From: Ixodes scapularis | Taxonomy: Eukaryota > Arthropoda > Arachnida > Ixodida > Ixodidae | Assembly (NCBI RefSeq): GCF_016920785.2 | Contig: NW_024609839.1 | Location: 17,237,085 to 17,301,084 of the forward strand | Length of the DNA: 64,000 bases | Direction: 5' to 3' | Shown here: positions 55,590 through 64,000 of the stretch, piece after piece | Position numbering within the stretch: the first letter of the stretch is position 1 | How the letters are laid out: each line of letters opens with the position of its first letter | The notes under the pieces: generated by a model | Databases searched by the model: none | What the model was told of the DNA's origin: nothing | Seen by the model: only the letters and a program-made list of their open reading frames with translations | Position numbers and translations under genes: made by a program

Positions 55590-57070
55590 GACGCTTATCC
55601 AGTTGCATTGTCGTCGACACGACGCCTGTACCATTCTATAAAGCAGTCGAACAATTAAAAAAAATAGATCAAGAAGACCTCATTACCAAAGTTCTAGAAC
55701 CAACAGACTTGTGCTCGGCCATTGTGGTGGTTCCGAAGAAGAATGGTGATGCTCGCACCTGCAACGTTTATACATCCCTTGACGAAAATGTTTGGAGAGA
55801 GAGCCATCCGATATTGAGCGCAGGAACACTTCTGGAGTCTATTGTACAGGCCAATGTATTATCACCTTCAAGTGTGCTTTGTTTTTTATCAAACCAAGTT
55901 GCACCCCGATTCTATAGTAATTACGACTTTCATTACACATTTCGGTCGGAACAAATATTGTCGTCTACCCCTTGAAATCTCGTGAGCACCGGAGGTTTTT
56001 AGAGAATGATGTATGAAACTCTTGAAGGGGTTAGACAGGGTCACGTACCATATGGGCTACATCTTGGTTTACGCTAGTACTCGAAGGGAAGATAAAATTC
56101 GCCTCCAAAGAATTCTCACAAGACTGCAAGAAAACGGGGTCACCCTTAACGCCAAGCAATGCGTGTACGGTCAGGAACGAATTCAGTTTTGGGGACATGA
56201 GACTAATCCCAGTGGTGTGAGCCCATACACACGGAAAATATCTCCAGCATGTTAAACATGCCTTTACCAGAGCACGCCACTGAGCTATAAAGGTTTGTTT
56301 GTATGATTAACTTTATACCAAGATTCATACCCAACCTGACCGAAGGGCTTCAATCCTTGAGCGAGCTACTTCCTAAAGGTGTAGAATTCCTCTGGGAAAC
56401 ATTTTTAACAGCGAGCTTTAACAGCACGTTTTGACCTCTCGACCAGTCCCTGCACTCTATACCGCGACAAAAGCAAAAATCTTATTGGATGATTCTTCCA
56501 GCTACGGCATCCGAGCCGTGCTGATAAAGCGTTAGGAAGATGAAACCCTACGGGCAGTCACCTACGTATTAAAGTCATTAACTCACACAAAAAGAATGTA
56601 CTCGCAGATCTAAAAGCAAGCCCTTGCAATTATTTTGGCTTGAGAAAAGCTGCAGAACTACCTCGTGGCACTAACTTTGCATATCGAGACAGATCACAAG
56701 CATCTGATAACATTGTTCACCAGAAAACCCGCGGACAACCTCAAGCCTAGGCTTTAGCGAATGCGCCTCCACATGATGAGCTACAGCTTTAAAATGAAGC
56801 ATGTTCCGGTGAAAAACCTCGTAGTAGCTGACGCTTTCCCTAGACAACCCCTCAAGGGTGAATGCAGCTTATGCATTGCCGAAGAGGTTGCAGAATTTGA
56901 GCAAGCTCTCAATAAACACGTACCTGCTCCAGATGTTTGTCACAAGCAATCGTCGGCAGCTCAAGGCAGCGATCCGCTAATGGATGCTTTGGAAAATTCA
57001 TTATCGAAAGGTGGCCCAAAAACAAATCGGAATCTTCCCTGTATTGCTTTCATTACTGGCCGTTCGAAGA
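55590..57070 (+). pseudogene. Gypsy RT and RNase H remnants
   Basis: The frame at 55,709 contains LCSAIVVVPKKNGDARTCNV, the RT fingers block; 56,013-56,255 contains LDRVTYHMGYILVYASTRRE, where the catalytic Y-x-DD is replaced by MGY, and LNAKQCVYGQERIQFWGHET, the post-palm block. At 56,761-57,099 SFKMKHVPVKNLVVADAFPR is the end of RNase H (usually H-x-PGK-x-x-x-ADxLSR). About 60 codons between fingers and palm are scrambled. The loss of the DD shows it cannot function. Confidence 0.8.
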
Positions 57071-57149
57071 CGAGCCTATTTTTCGTTATTGCATTATAAT
57101 GAGCATATCACGGTACCTTATACTTCTCTTAATGAGACCCACAGTGTAA

Positions 57150-57870
57150 CAGTTTCTACATAGATGAGCATTATGGTATCCTCAAGTGTTTAAGCGAGGC
57201 CCACGAATCGTGTTGCTGGCCTGGAATTGTCGGAGACATTTCAGAAATGGTCGAGTGGTGTTCAGATTGTCTACAGCAGAGGCATCACAGAAGGCAGCAG
57301 CTCATTCCGAGTACGCTTCCAGATCGTCCCTGCTAAAAGTGGCCATAGACCTTTTTCATGTTGAAGGCAAGGATTACCTCCTTGTCACCGATAATTTGTC
57401 TCGCTACTTTGAAGTAGCCCTCCTTGAAAACCAACAACAAGAAACGATCATTCTGAAAGCAGTCTATCTTTGATAGGCAGGGTATACCGGAAACAGTCGT
57501 AACGGACAAGAGCCCCCAATTTCGCTCCGCAAGCTTCGTGTCATTAGACAGAGAATATGGTTTTCGACACGTCACATCAAGCCCCAGCTATTCCCAAAGT
57601 AACGGCGCAGCAGGAGCGTTCATGAAGATAGCAAAAATGAAGTAAAAACTGTCGGCTAACTCCTATGAAACGCTTTTGTCATACTGTGCTACACCACTAA
57701 GTTGTTGACAGTCCGGCAGAACTTTTGTTTAGTAGAAAGCGTCGGCATCAGCTACCGTTCCCACCACAGCTGCTTGATCCTAGAGTGCCTGACCTCTCTA
57801 TCTTGCCGCAGACTGTACGGCAAGCAAAATCTAAGCAAGGGGCCAATTTTAACAGGGGTCATAATCACCA
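57150..57870 (+). pseudogene. Gypsy integrase
   Basis: The HHCC zinc finger reads HYGILKCLSEAHESCCWPGI and then CSDC; the core contains DLFHVEGKDYLLVTDN with its Asp, then GIPETVVTDKSPQFRSASF with the second Asp, and SYSQSNGAAGAFMKIAK where the catalytic Glu (normally NG-x-AE) is Gly. The C-terminal tail PFPPQLLDPRVPDLSILPQT follows in another frame. The missing Glu and several stops inactivate it. Confidence 0.85.
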
Positions 57871-57879
57871 AAAACAAAA

Positions 57880-59211
57880 AAAGCGAAGTCTCTGGTTTTC
57901 AATTCTGGAGAGAGCATTCAGGGAGACAAGATATTTTGGGACGGGTTGGACAGGGACTACAGAGATTTTAATGGGAAGGGGCGATCGAACCTCTGAAGAT
58001 ATCGGAATGGGCAACCCCCATTATCCCTGTAAAAAAAAATAGAAGGGTGCGTATCTTTGGAGATTTCAAAGTGGAGGTAAATCCCTAGTCACATTTGGAA
58101 AGCTATCCAGTACCGCGTGTTGAGAAACTGTGGGCTGTGCTCTCAAAAGGAGACAACTTCGCGAAGCCGTATTTGAGGGATGCATTCTAGCAAGTTCCTC
58201 CGGAACAAAAGTGTCGCAAGTTCGAAACGATCAAAACCAACGTGGGTCTCTTCCAGTTCGCAAGACTTCCGTTCGGGGTGTGTTCTGCTCCAGAAATGTT
58301 CTAGCACAAATTGGATATTTTTTTCGAGGGTAACCATGCATAGCCGTTTACTTTGACGACATCATTATCACAGGTGTTGATGACCAGGAACACATGAAGA
58401 CCCTCAATACCACTCTTCAGCGAATTCAAGATGCCGACCTTAAGGTGAGGTTACAGAAATGCGAGTTCTTTGGGCCTAAAGTGGATTATCTAGGTCACAT
58501 CGTTAACAAATAAGCACTGACTTAAAAAGCGAAGAAAGTGGATGCCATCGTCAACGCCCTGTTCCTAATAACGTGAGGGAACTTCAAAGTTACTTTGGAT
58601 AACACAGGTATTTCTTTCGCCGTATGCTAGTTCCACCATATCACTCCGCTTCTAATAAAGCAGCAGAACGAGTGGTTCAAACTTTAAAGGTGAAGCTCAA
58701 GAAGAGCGCTCCTGGTGAATTCAAGACTCACGTGGCAAGCGTACTGTGTCAATACCAAACGATGCCGCGGAACGTAACTGGTCGTGCACCATGCGAGTTG
58801 CTCATGGGCGGAAAGATAAAGATGTCATTAGACGTCATGCACCCCAACCTTGGGGCAACCGTGCAACTCAAGCAACTGACGCAAAAGTTGCACGCTGACC
58901 AGGGTTGCCACAATGTTCTACTGCTGAACTTTGGTACACCGGTATTTGCCGGGAACTTCTTACACGGAACGCCTGGGGTGCCTGCTTCACGCTCGGGTCC
59001 TGTGAGGGCATCATCAGCCGCGATCGCCTTTCAGGATGGAACATCCTGGCATAGACTTAGATATCACCTTAGACTAAACCCCATGGACTACTCACCCCAG
59101 TCAGAGGTCATTCCTCAAACGCATCCCGAGCTGCCGCAGCTGATGGAAACTTTGCGCCAAGTGAGGCACAACCTGTGCAGCAGCCGACAAAACCCTGCAG
59201 GAATTAGCTGA
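57880..59211 (+). mobile_element. Ty3/gypsy element, copy 2: RT fused by deletion to integrase end
   Basis: RT readings at 57,970-58,520 (ISEWATPIIPVK, RIFGDFKVEVNP, LFQFARLPFGVCSAPEMF, then YFDDIIITGVDDQEHMKTLN, KCEFFGPKVDYLGHIVNK) are followed at 58,550-58,620 by the RELQSYFG-type block. From 58,624 the integrase C-terminal half begins: PPYHSASNKAAERVVQTLKV and GRAPCELLMGGKIKMSLDVM. RNase H and the first half of integrase are absent, so a deletion of roughly 2 kb is inferred. The RT catalytic FDD is intact. Confidence 0.85.
58624..59211 (+). pseudogene. Integrase C-terminal half, 195 codons open
   Basis: The longest uninterrupted frame of this element. AAERVVQTLKVKLKKS includes the catalytic Glu of the integrase core, followed by the ALF/YRT-type block (VLCQYQTMPRNVTGRAPCEL) and a region resembling the C-terminal DNA-binding tail (VFAGNF, then QDGTSWHRLRYHLR). 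It ends in a TGA at 59,209-59,211. The first catalytic residues lie in the deleted part. Confidence 0.8.
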
Positions 59212-59339
59212 TCACCAACCCCTGCCCTGGTCGAGGAAAATCCCGTTGTCCTATGGAGGAGTGCAAGAGCCAAGGAGCCTGTTCGGCGGTACTCCCCCGG
59301 ATTACAAAGAAATAATATATGTATATATATCCTAATATT

Positions 59340-59550
59340 CTGAATATTTTTAATATCAAGAATAGTTCGCAGATCCGTCGTTTGTGCACCATATTAGTAG
59401 GCGGTTAACGCTCCTCCCCCCTTGGCGTCGTTTATATATATATATATATATATATAAACGCCACCAAGGGGGAGATGTGTTAACCACTTACTAATATGGT
59501 GCACAAAGGACAGATCTGCGTACTATTCTGTATATTAAAAATAAGTATAC
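59340..59550. repeat. Long palindrome of opposed LTR-like ends around (TA)n
   Basis: The right arm reads CCAAGGGGGAGATGTGTTAA and then CCACTTACTAATATGGTGCA; the left arm is its complement (TGCACCATATTAGTAGGCGG, then TTAACGCTCCTCCCCCCTTG). The arms are about 95 bases and meet in (TA)n at 59,433-59,455. The purine tract followed by TGTT looks like a polypurine tract plus LTR start, so two element ends face each other. The right arm runs on as possible LTR to about 59,640. Confidence 0.7.
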
Positions 59551-59936
59551 TGTGAACTGCATCCAATTTGTATATATTATCTTCGCGCTCCGCACTCCTA
59601 TCATTAATGTAGCAATTTGGCGAATTACTAAACTACGAATTACTCATACGACGAAGACGAAGTGAAGAAAACAACACGAGAGGATGAAGCTGTAGTCACA
59701 GCAACATGTAATATTTGTGATAAATACAGGAAAAAAAAAAAACTACGCAGCCAAAACAGATTACGTCAACGAACACCTGCTCATATGTTAAGCATCACAC
59801 TATCTTCGGAGCTGAAATGCTTCAAACAGCTCAATTAATATTAGCTTGCAACAGCAAACCTTTTTATTTGCAGAGCTGCCGACGGCGCGCTGACGCATAG
59901 GTCTCCCAAAGTGGAAATAAATGTGCTTTTAAAACC

Positions 59937-60155
59937 TCACTTCTGTTTTGCTCTTTGTATGACCAGGACCGCTACTTTACCAAAATCCAGTACACACTCG
60001 CACTTGCAATATCTTGCCAACTTCCCCCCGACAGTGTTCCTCAGTGAAGAAAAATGGTCTATACGTCTCTCATTCAGACATGAGCCCGTCGGGCACACAT
60101 AAAACTTCCTACAAGATAAGGGTGCTTTGTAAACAATTGATGAAAAACAAGTCAC
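59937..60155 (-). pseudogene. Penelope-like GIY-YIG fragment
   Basis: The minus-strand frame contains VYKAPLSCRKFYVCPTGSCL and NERRIDHFSSLRNTVGGKLA, matching the PLE pattern GVVYxIPLSCGxxYIGQTGRCLNxRLREH. YIG has become YVC and the REH block RIDH, so the nuclease is inactive. It is about 70 codons with no RT attached. Confidence 0.75.
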
Positions 60156-60300
60156 GAACGATTTTCGGTGCGCTGTCGTGCACTTGGATATTGTGCGGCT
60201 ATCCCCATCAAAAAAACTTGAACACCCTTCCTCTAGGGTTGGTGATGGGGATAGCCTTCCGAAAACTAAGTGCGCTACATCACACCGAAAATGTATCTGG
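60150..60300. repeat. Short foldback, arms about 70 bases
   Basis: GGCTATCCCCATCA (about 60,197) is answered by TGATGGGGATAGCC (about 60,242), and the outer parts (ATTTTCGGTGCG... and ...CACACCGAAAAT) also pair. No coding content. Confidence 0.65.
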
Positions 60301-60459
60301 TTTCAAAGATTCAATGGTACAAGAGTGCCTGTTACCAGTCTAGTTATAAAAGTTCTCATTACCTTCCGAATGATCGAAGAAAATTACAAGAGTATATTTA
60401 AGCTTTGCCTTTAAGAGTGGAACGAGTGAGGTTAAACATATAAGCACGCTTTTGTTCCC

Positions 60460-60815
60460 AAGGAGTACAAGCGTGCCAGCGTGGTTTCTTCAGTAACGTG
60501 TCTGGCTAGCAACGAGTCGTGGGTTCATATCCCGCCAAAAGTTTTTATTTTTTAAAGGCAAATATCTTACTTTACAAAGAAAATGATTTGAGACACATTG
60601 TGATCTTGGATTCGCGTTACATACCATGTTTTATTTACGTTCAGTCCACGCTTGGCGTCATGTTTCGCGTTCGCGCGTTATGGGTTGTTTGAAATTCCCA
60701 TGCGAGGTTATGTGTCTGTGATGTCATGACCCTATTGACCAATCAGGACTTTCCCGTCTCACCGACGCCGACGCCGGCGTCGCTTTTTCTGCGACATGAG
60801 CTCTTCATAAATTGG
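60460..60815 (+). mobile_element. tRNA-derived SINE, degraded
   Basis: GTCGTGGGTTCATATCCCGC carries a good B box (GGTTCATATCC), preceded by an A-box-like GTTTCTTCAGTAACG and followed by T/A-rich sequence. About 200 bases on, CACCGACGCCGACGCCGGCG and TTTTTCTGCGACATGAGCTC resemble the 3' body of tick SINEs as I recall them. Differs from the 52,146-52,860 SINEs. Confidence 0.5.
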
Positions 60816-62330
60816 ATGTGATTATTTTGACGAGAACCACGTCGACCGGTGTATCAATAGGCACACAGATTACGAGAAAATTGCATCGCAATAGAAATCA
60901 GATAAAACGTAGATACTGCGCGACGGCTTTGAACGCCGCAGCAGTGATCCTAATGATCGCCTTGTTTTTGTTTTAGCGGTAATCTATCGCGGAAAGTGTT
61001 TTCTCAATCTTCGGAGCAGCGGCGCCGAGATCGATCGGCCGACGCAATTAAGCTGGGCCGCTCCAATCATCTTCAAGGAGCCCGAAATTTAAAAATAATT
61101 CAGCAAAGTATACGCCCAGTCAAAGCTTTCGAAAAGAAAATAGGATATAATTAAAACCAGAAATTATCAAGATAAAGAAAAGAAAGAAGACCGTACGTAC
61201 GCTTGTTGCCGCGGCTACATCCATAGCTTCAGCCACTCTTTCCTTCCGCTTCCCATTGGCCGCGTTTCGGGAAGACCGGGAGGAGAGTGGGGAACCTAAA
61301 GTGTGCCTAGGTTTCAAAGTGTTTCCAACTACTCGTTCCAGCTCACTTGGTTTATGGACCGCGTCTCCAATACGAGCTGCGAGGAGGTGACAAAATAGTG
61401 TATCGTCTCCAAGCGTTGCCACCTCTTCGTCACCATTCCTGTTCACCGCGCGACAACACCACGGATGCGCACGTGCAGCAAGTCTGCTTACGAGCGTCCA
61501 CCTATTAAACTGCAAACGCTGTCTATGATTCGAATAGCTCCCTCTCTTAAATGTAGGCTCCCTAGGGGAACTAATTTGAGCTCCATCATCATCAGAGGCG
61601 GCAGAGCAGCAGTAGCCCAGGGTTCCGCTAGCGTGCCTCGGGAGGCAGCAGCCCCGATGCGAGGAAGACAAGCCGTGATGGATTGGACACCGTCACGCGA
61701 GCCCCAAAAATAATAATATCCCGCTGCATCACTCGCCTCTAGTCAGCCGCAGTTGTTTTTTTGGCTGGGAATGGTTAGGTGCGGTGGAAGACGTGGGCGC
61801 CCAACAGGATATTTAGAAATATGTGCGGCTTAGAGATTAGGAAAGCGAAATTTGGATTGTGACTGTTTTACCTCGAAATTGGTTCAACGTACTAATAGAC
61901 ATAACTGGACTAGTGGCCCGATTTACAAGTCACAATAATTGTTTTTCGCAAAGTTAATTTTTTTGTTTTTTTTAGATTTGGGCCCGGAGGCTGGACTTCC
62001 AACATTAAGAAATGTGACGTCAGATGAAATACGGTGCAATGTAGGGCTTAATTTGACGATTTTGGCCAGTTGGTTCTTCGTCATAGAAAGCGCAGAAAAA
62101 TAAATGGGGACAAGAAGTTGGCGTAAACAGTGGCGCACATGATCGTAGACAAGCCCTGATAAAATGCACAGGGTCAAGTAGTTGACTCAAAGTGTTTGAC
62201 TCTTTATGTCAACTTCTTGCGTTTGCCTATATTTTCGGCGCTTGTCCACGCCAATGTGGGGCATTACAGAAATCACAGTAAAGATGCAGGCGAGGTAGTG
62301 TAAATACGCTGAACCGCACTAACCAAACTA
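60816..62330. other. No gene recognised
   Basis: A minus-strand open stretch at 61,201-61,671 has no ATG before its last codons and is not called, although it reaches AGC/GTACGT at 61,201. The rest has no protein-like frame. Confidence 0.4.
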
Positions 62331-62334
62331 TAAA

Positions 62335-63005
62335 AAATTGATAATATACTTTATTTTCTTGTAGTGCCCAAAAGCGGGCACGACGGCCTACTTATTAGTA
62401 CAGTATAAACAAAATAGCCATCACATTAAAGATGCATCTGTCTGTTGAGGCACAGGTTGAGGCATAGGTTAATCAGAACTAGCCACAAAATTAACAAACG
62501 CAGTACACACATATATCAAGACGCTACAGGTAACAAAAAGAGCTAAAATAAAAAGAAAACACAATGCTAGAAACGCAAACAAATTTTCACACTCTCTAAA
62601 TGCTTCACCATTTTTAAAAACGCATCTGCGTAGATGTCAAGATCAGGAGAGGAAAGCTCGTTATAGTCTACAACACCTCTTTCAGGAGAAATGACGTGTG
62701 CGCGTGTACAGCTTTAATTGCCCTCAAGATGCGCAAGCTTATGTGTGCCCATACCTTTTATTGCATAGCTGCAGAACGTTGTCCAAATGTACAATAGCTG
62801 ACTCTTAATTACGTAACGGTAGATCAAGTTTACCTAACGGCAGTTAGGGTACCTGTGTAACAACGGTATAAAAAGTAGGTGTATTATATGCCTATTTCGC
62901 TCAACTTGTTCACATATGAATTGACGATCTGCAACTCTTCTCGTTTGATAGACCTCTAGACTATCAGATTTCATATTTAAGGCAGAGCTGTGACGTTTGC
63001 TTTTA
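62335..63005 (-). mobile_element. Probable non-LTR retrotransposon 3' fragment
   Basis: The minus strand ends in GCCCGCTTTTGGGCACTACA, then AATAAAGTATATTATC (62,338-62,352), a LINE-like 3' end. Upstream, readings such as LEVYQTRRVADRQFICEQVE and DLDIYADAFLKMVKHLESVK could be a degraded RT C-terminal region, but no diagnostic motif survives. Confidence 0.35.
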
Positions 63006-63010
63006 AGTAC

Positions 63011-63015
63011 ACACG

Positions 63016-63046
<31 letters not shown>

Positions 63047-63066
63047 GGATATATATATATATATAT
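63011..63066. repeat. (AC)n followed by (TA)n microsatellite
   Basis: ACACGCACGCACACAC runs into ATATATATAT. Confidence 0.95.
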
Positions 63067-63124
63067 ACTGTTTCGTACGACGAAAAGTGAATAAGAGAGT
63101 AAAAGTACTTGGAAGTTTTTAGTG

Positions 63125-63200
63125 GAGTTTTATGATTTATTGGTCAACGTTTCGGTCTGAGTCAGGTTTGAGTCAGGACTGGTTACAAAACATTCTTCGT
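63125..63200 (-). other. Possible Penelope- or LINE-type terminal repeat
   Basis: The minus strand reads CCTGACTCAGACCGAAACGT, then TGACC and AATAAATCATAAAACTCC. The GAAACGTTGACCAATAAA pattern is common at retroelement 3' ends, including PLE termini that hold hammerhead ribozymes. Here the CUGANGA box is not intact, so no ribozyme is called. Confidence 0.25.
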
Positions 63201-64000
63201 CTTCGGGACTCGAGACCGCCGAGTCCGGTCGCGTGACGTGCATATCTCATTAAAAGCACAGTAACAAGTATCCTATTATTTTGGGTGGGATAAGCGGCTC
63301 CCGGGTAAACTCAATCTTGTCCTCTTATAAAGTCCCCGAGAAGCGACAAGCGCACATACTTCCTTCCCTCCTGCCCCACTCCACTCCACCCCACCTCACC
63401 CTGCTCAAGGTTTGCGAGTATGGCGAGGGGGAGTAGACCGCCCTAACCCTGATTGGCCGAGGGGCTCTCGAATGCTATCCGGGCTCTCCGGGGCCGGAGA
63501 AAGTTCATTGTATCCAAATTTGAACCCCTAAAGGTTAACAGCAAGATGGCACGTTCACGTGACCATTGACGATACGCGTCTATCCCGGATTACTCCGGGA
63601 CCATTTGCGCTCGTCTTGAGGCTTGGTTTGGACCGCGCTTTAGGCTTCATCACGGGTTGAGTAGCTGACACGTGGCATTTCTTGCTCAAGGATGTAACTT
63701 TGGCAATTATATGGCAAATATAGGCTATAAAATGCACATAAAATTACTTTGGCTTTAATTCATGTCCTGCAGCAAAACATTATAAAGCCAAAATTTGGCC
63801 CCTTGGATTGCCGAAGTTGGGTCAAGTTATGCGTTTCTCTAGTGTAATGCCTGGGAAAACTTTCTAATGAATCGGATTGGTTGAAAACACCAGGTTTCGC
63901 GTATTTTGTGTTTAGAGATTATTTATGCTCGACTCCAAACAATGTAAATATACGAGCTGGTTCGCATGCATACCACTAAGTGAGGAGACTGAGGTCGATG
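63201..64000. other. No gene recognised
   Basis: A C-rich tract at 63,360-63,410 and no protein-like frame. Confidence 0.5.

Larger units (their letters stand above)
54000..57900 (+). mobile_element. Ty3/gypsy LTR retrotransposon, decayed (copy 1)
   Basis: Plus-strand gag (54,106-54,890), nucleocapsid/protease area (54,937-55,400), RT (55,590-56,260), RNase H and connector (56,320-57,070) and integrase (57,150-57,870) follow in gypsy order (RT before integrase). Many stops and frameshifts are present. Flanking LTRs were not recognised. Confidence 0.85.

Noticed and set aside
61120..61671. A 183-codon minus-strand frame
   Set aside because: The first codon is TTG and the only ATG is near the end; a possible donor at 61,201 alone is not enough.

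Overview
This is eukaryotic, repeat-dominated DNA with no convincing complete host gene. Structural clues suggest an arthropod, most likely a tick (Ixodida). They are several Penelope-like elements (PLEs) with GIY-YIG domains, many CR1/Jockey-type non-LTR retrotransposons with simple-repeat tails, decayed Ty3/gypsy elements, tRNA-derived SINEs and numerous foldback or MITE elements. The tick call is inference from resemblance to element families I recall, not a database result.

Layout. 1-11,010: four related or neighbouring non-LTR retrotransposon copies (minus 1,084-3,880; minus 3,895-4,890; plus 5,111-7,258 with a continuous RT frame; plus 10,205-11,010), with a foldback MITE at 9,690-10,085. 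12,530-20,530: a nested structure. A degenerate satellite (about 125-bp monomers, about 250-bp dimers) forms a very large inverted repeat. Its right arm is split by a foldback DNA element with long terminal inverted repeats. One arm of that element is split in turn by a nearly full-length minus-strand non-LTR retrotransposon encoding a 2A-like ribosome-skipping motif. 20,890-31,610: two copies of a MITE-like family with a shared terminal inverted repeat, one carrying a 42-bp minisatellite dense in the TGACGTCA palindrome, plus a 10-bp minisatellite and a hAT-like end. 32,190-37,505: a tandem, partly permuted PLE cluster with a clean TTAA-flanked MITE insertion. 38,235-39,500: inverted mariner-like relics and palindromic repeats. 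40,750-42,990: a minus-strand non-LTR relic with a second element inside. 51,700-52,935: two tandem tRNA-derived SINEs between (TA)n tracts. 54,000-59,640: two decayed Ty3/gypsy elements and a palindrome of opposed LTR-like ends. 59,930-63,200: further PLE, SINE and non-LTR fragments.

Almost every recognisable protein segment belongs to a mobile element, and nearly all are broken by stops, frameshifts, truncation or nesting. The exception is the RT frame at 5,111-6,910. A few short stretches could be host exons, but only weakly. The nesting order gives a relative chronology: satellite inversion, then foldback insertion, then 2A-retrotransposon insertion; and PLE cluster, then TTAA-MITE.
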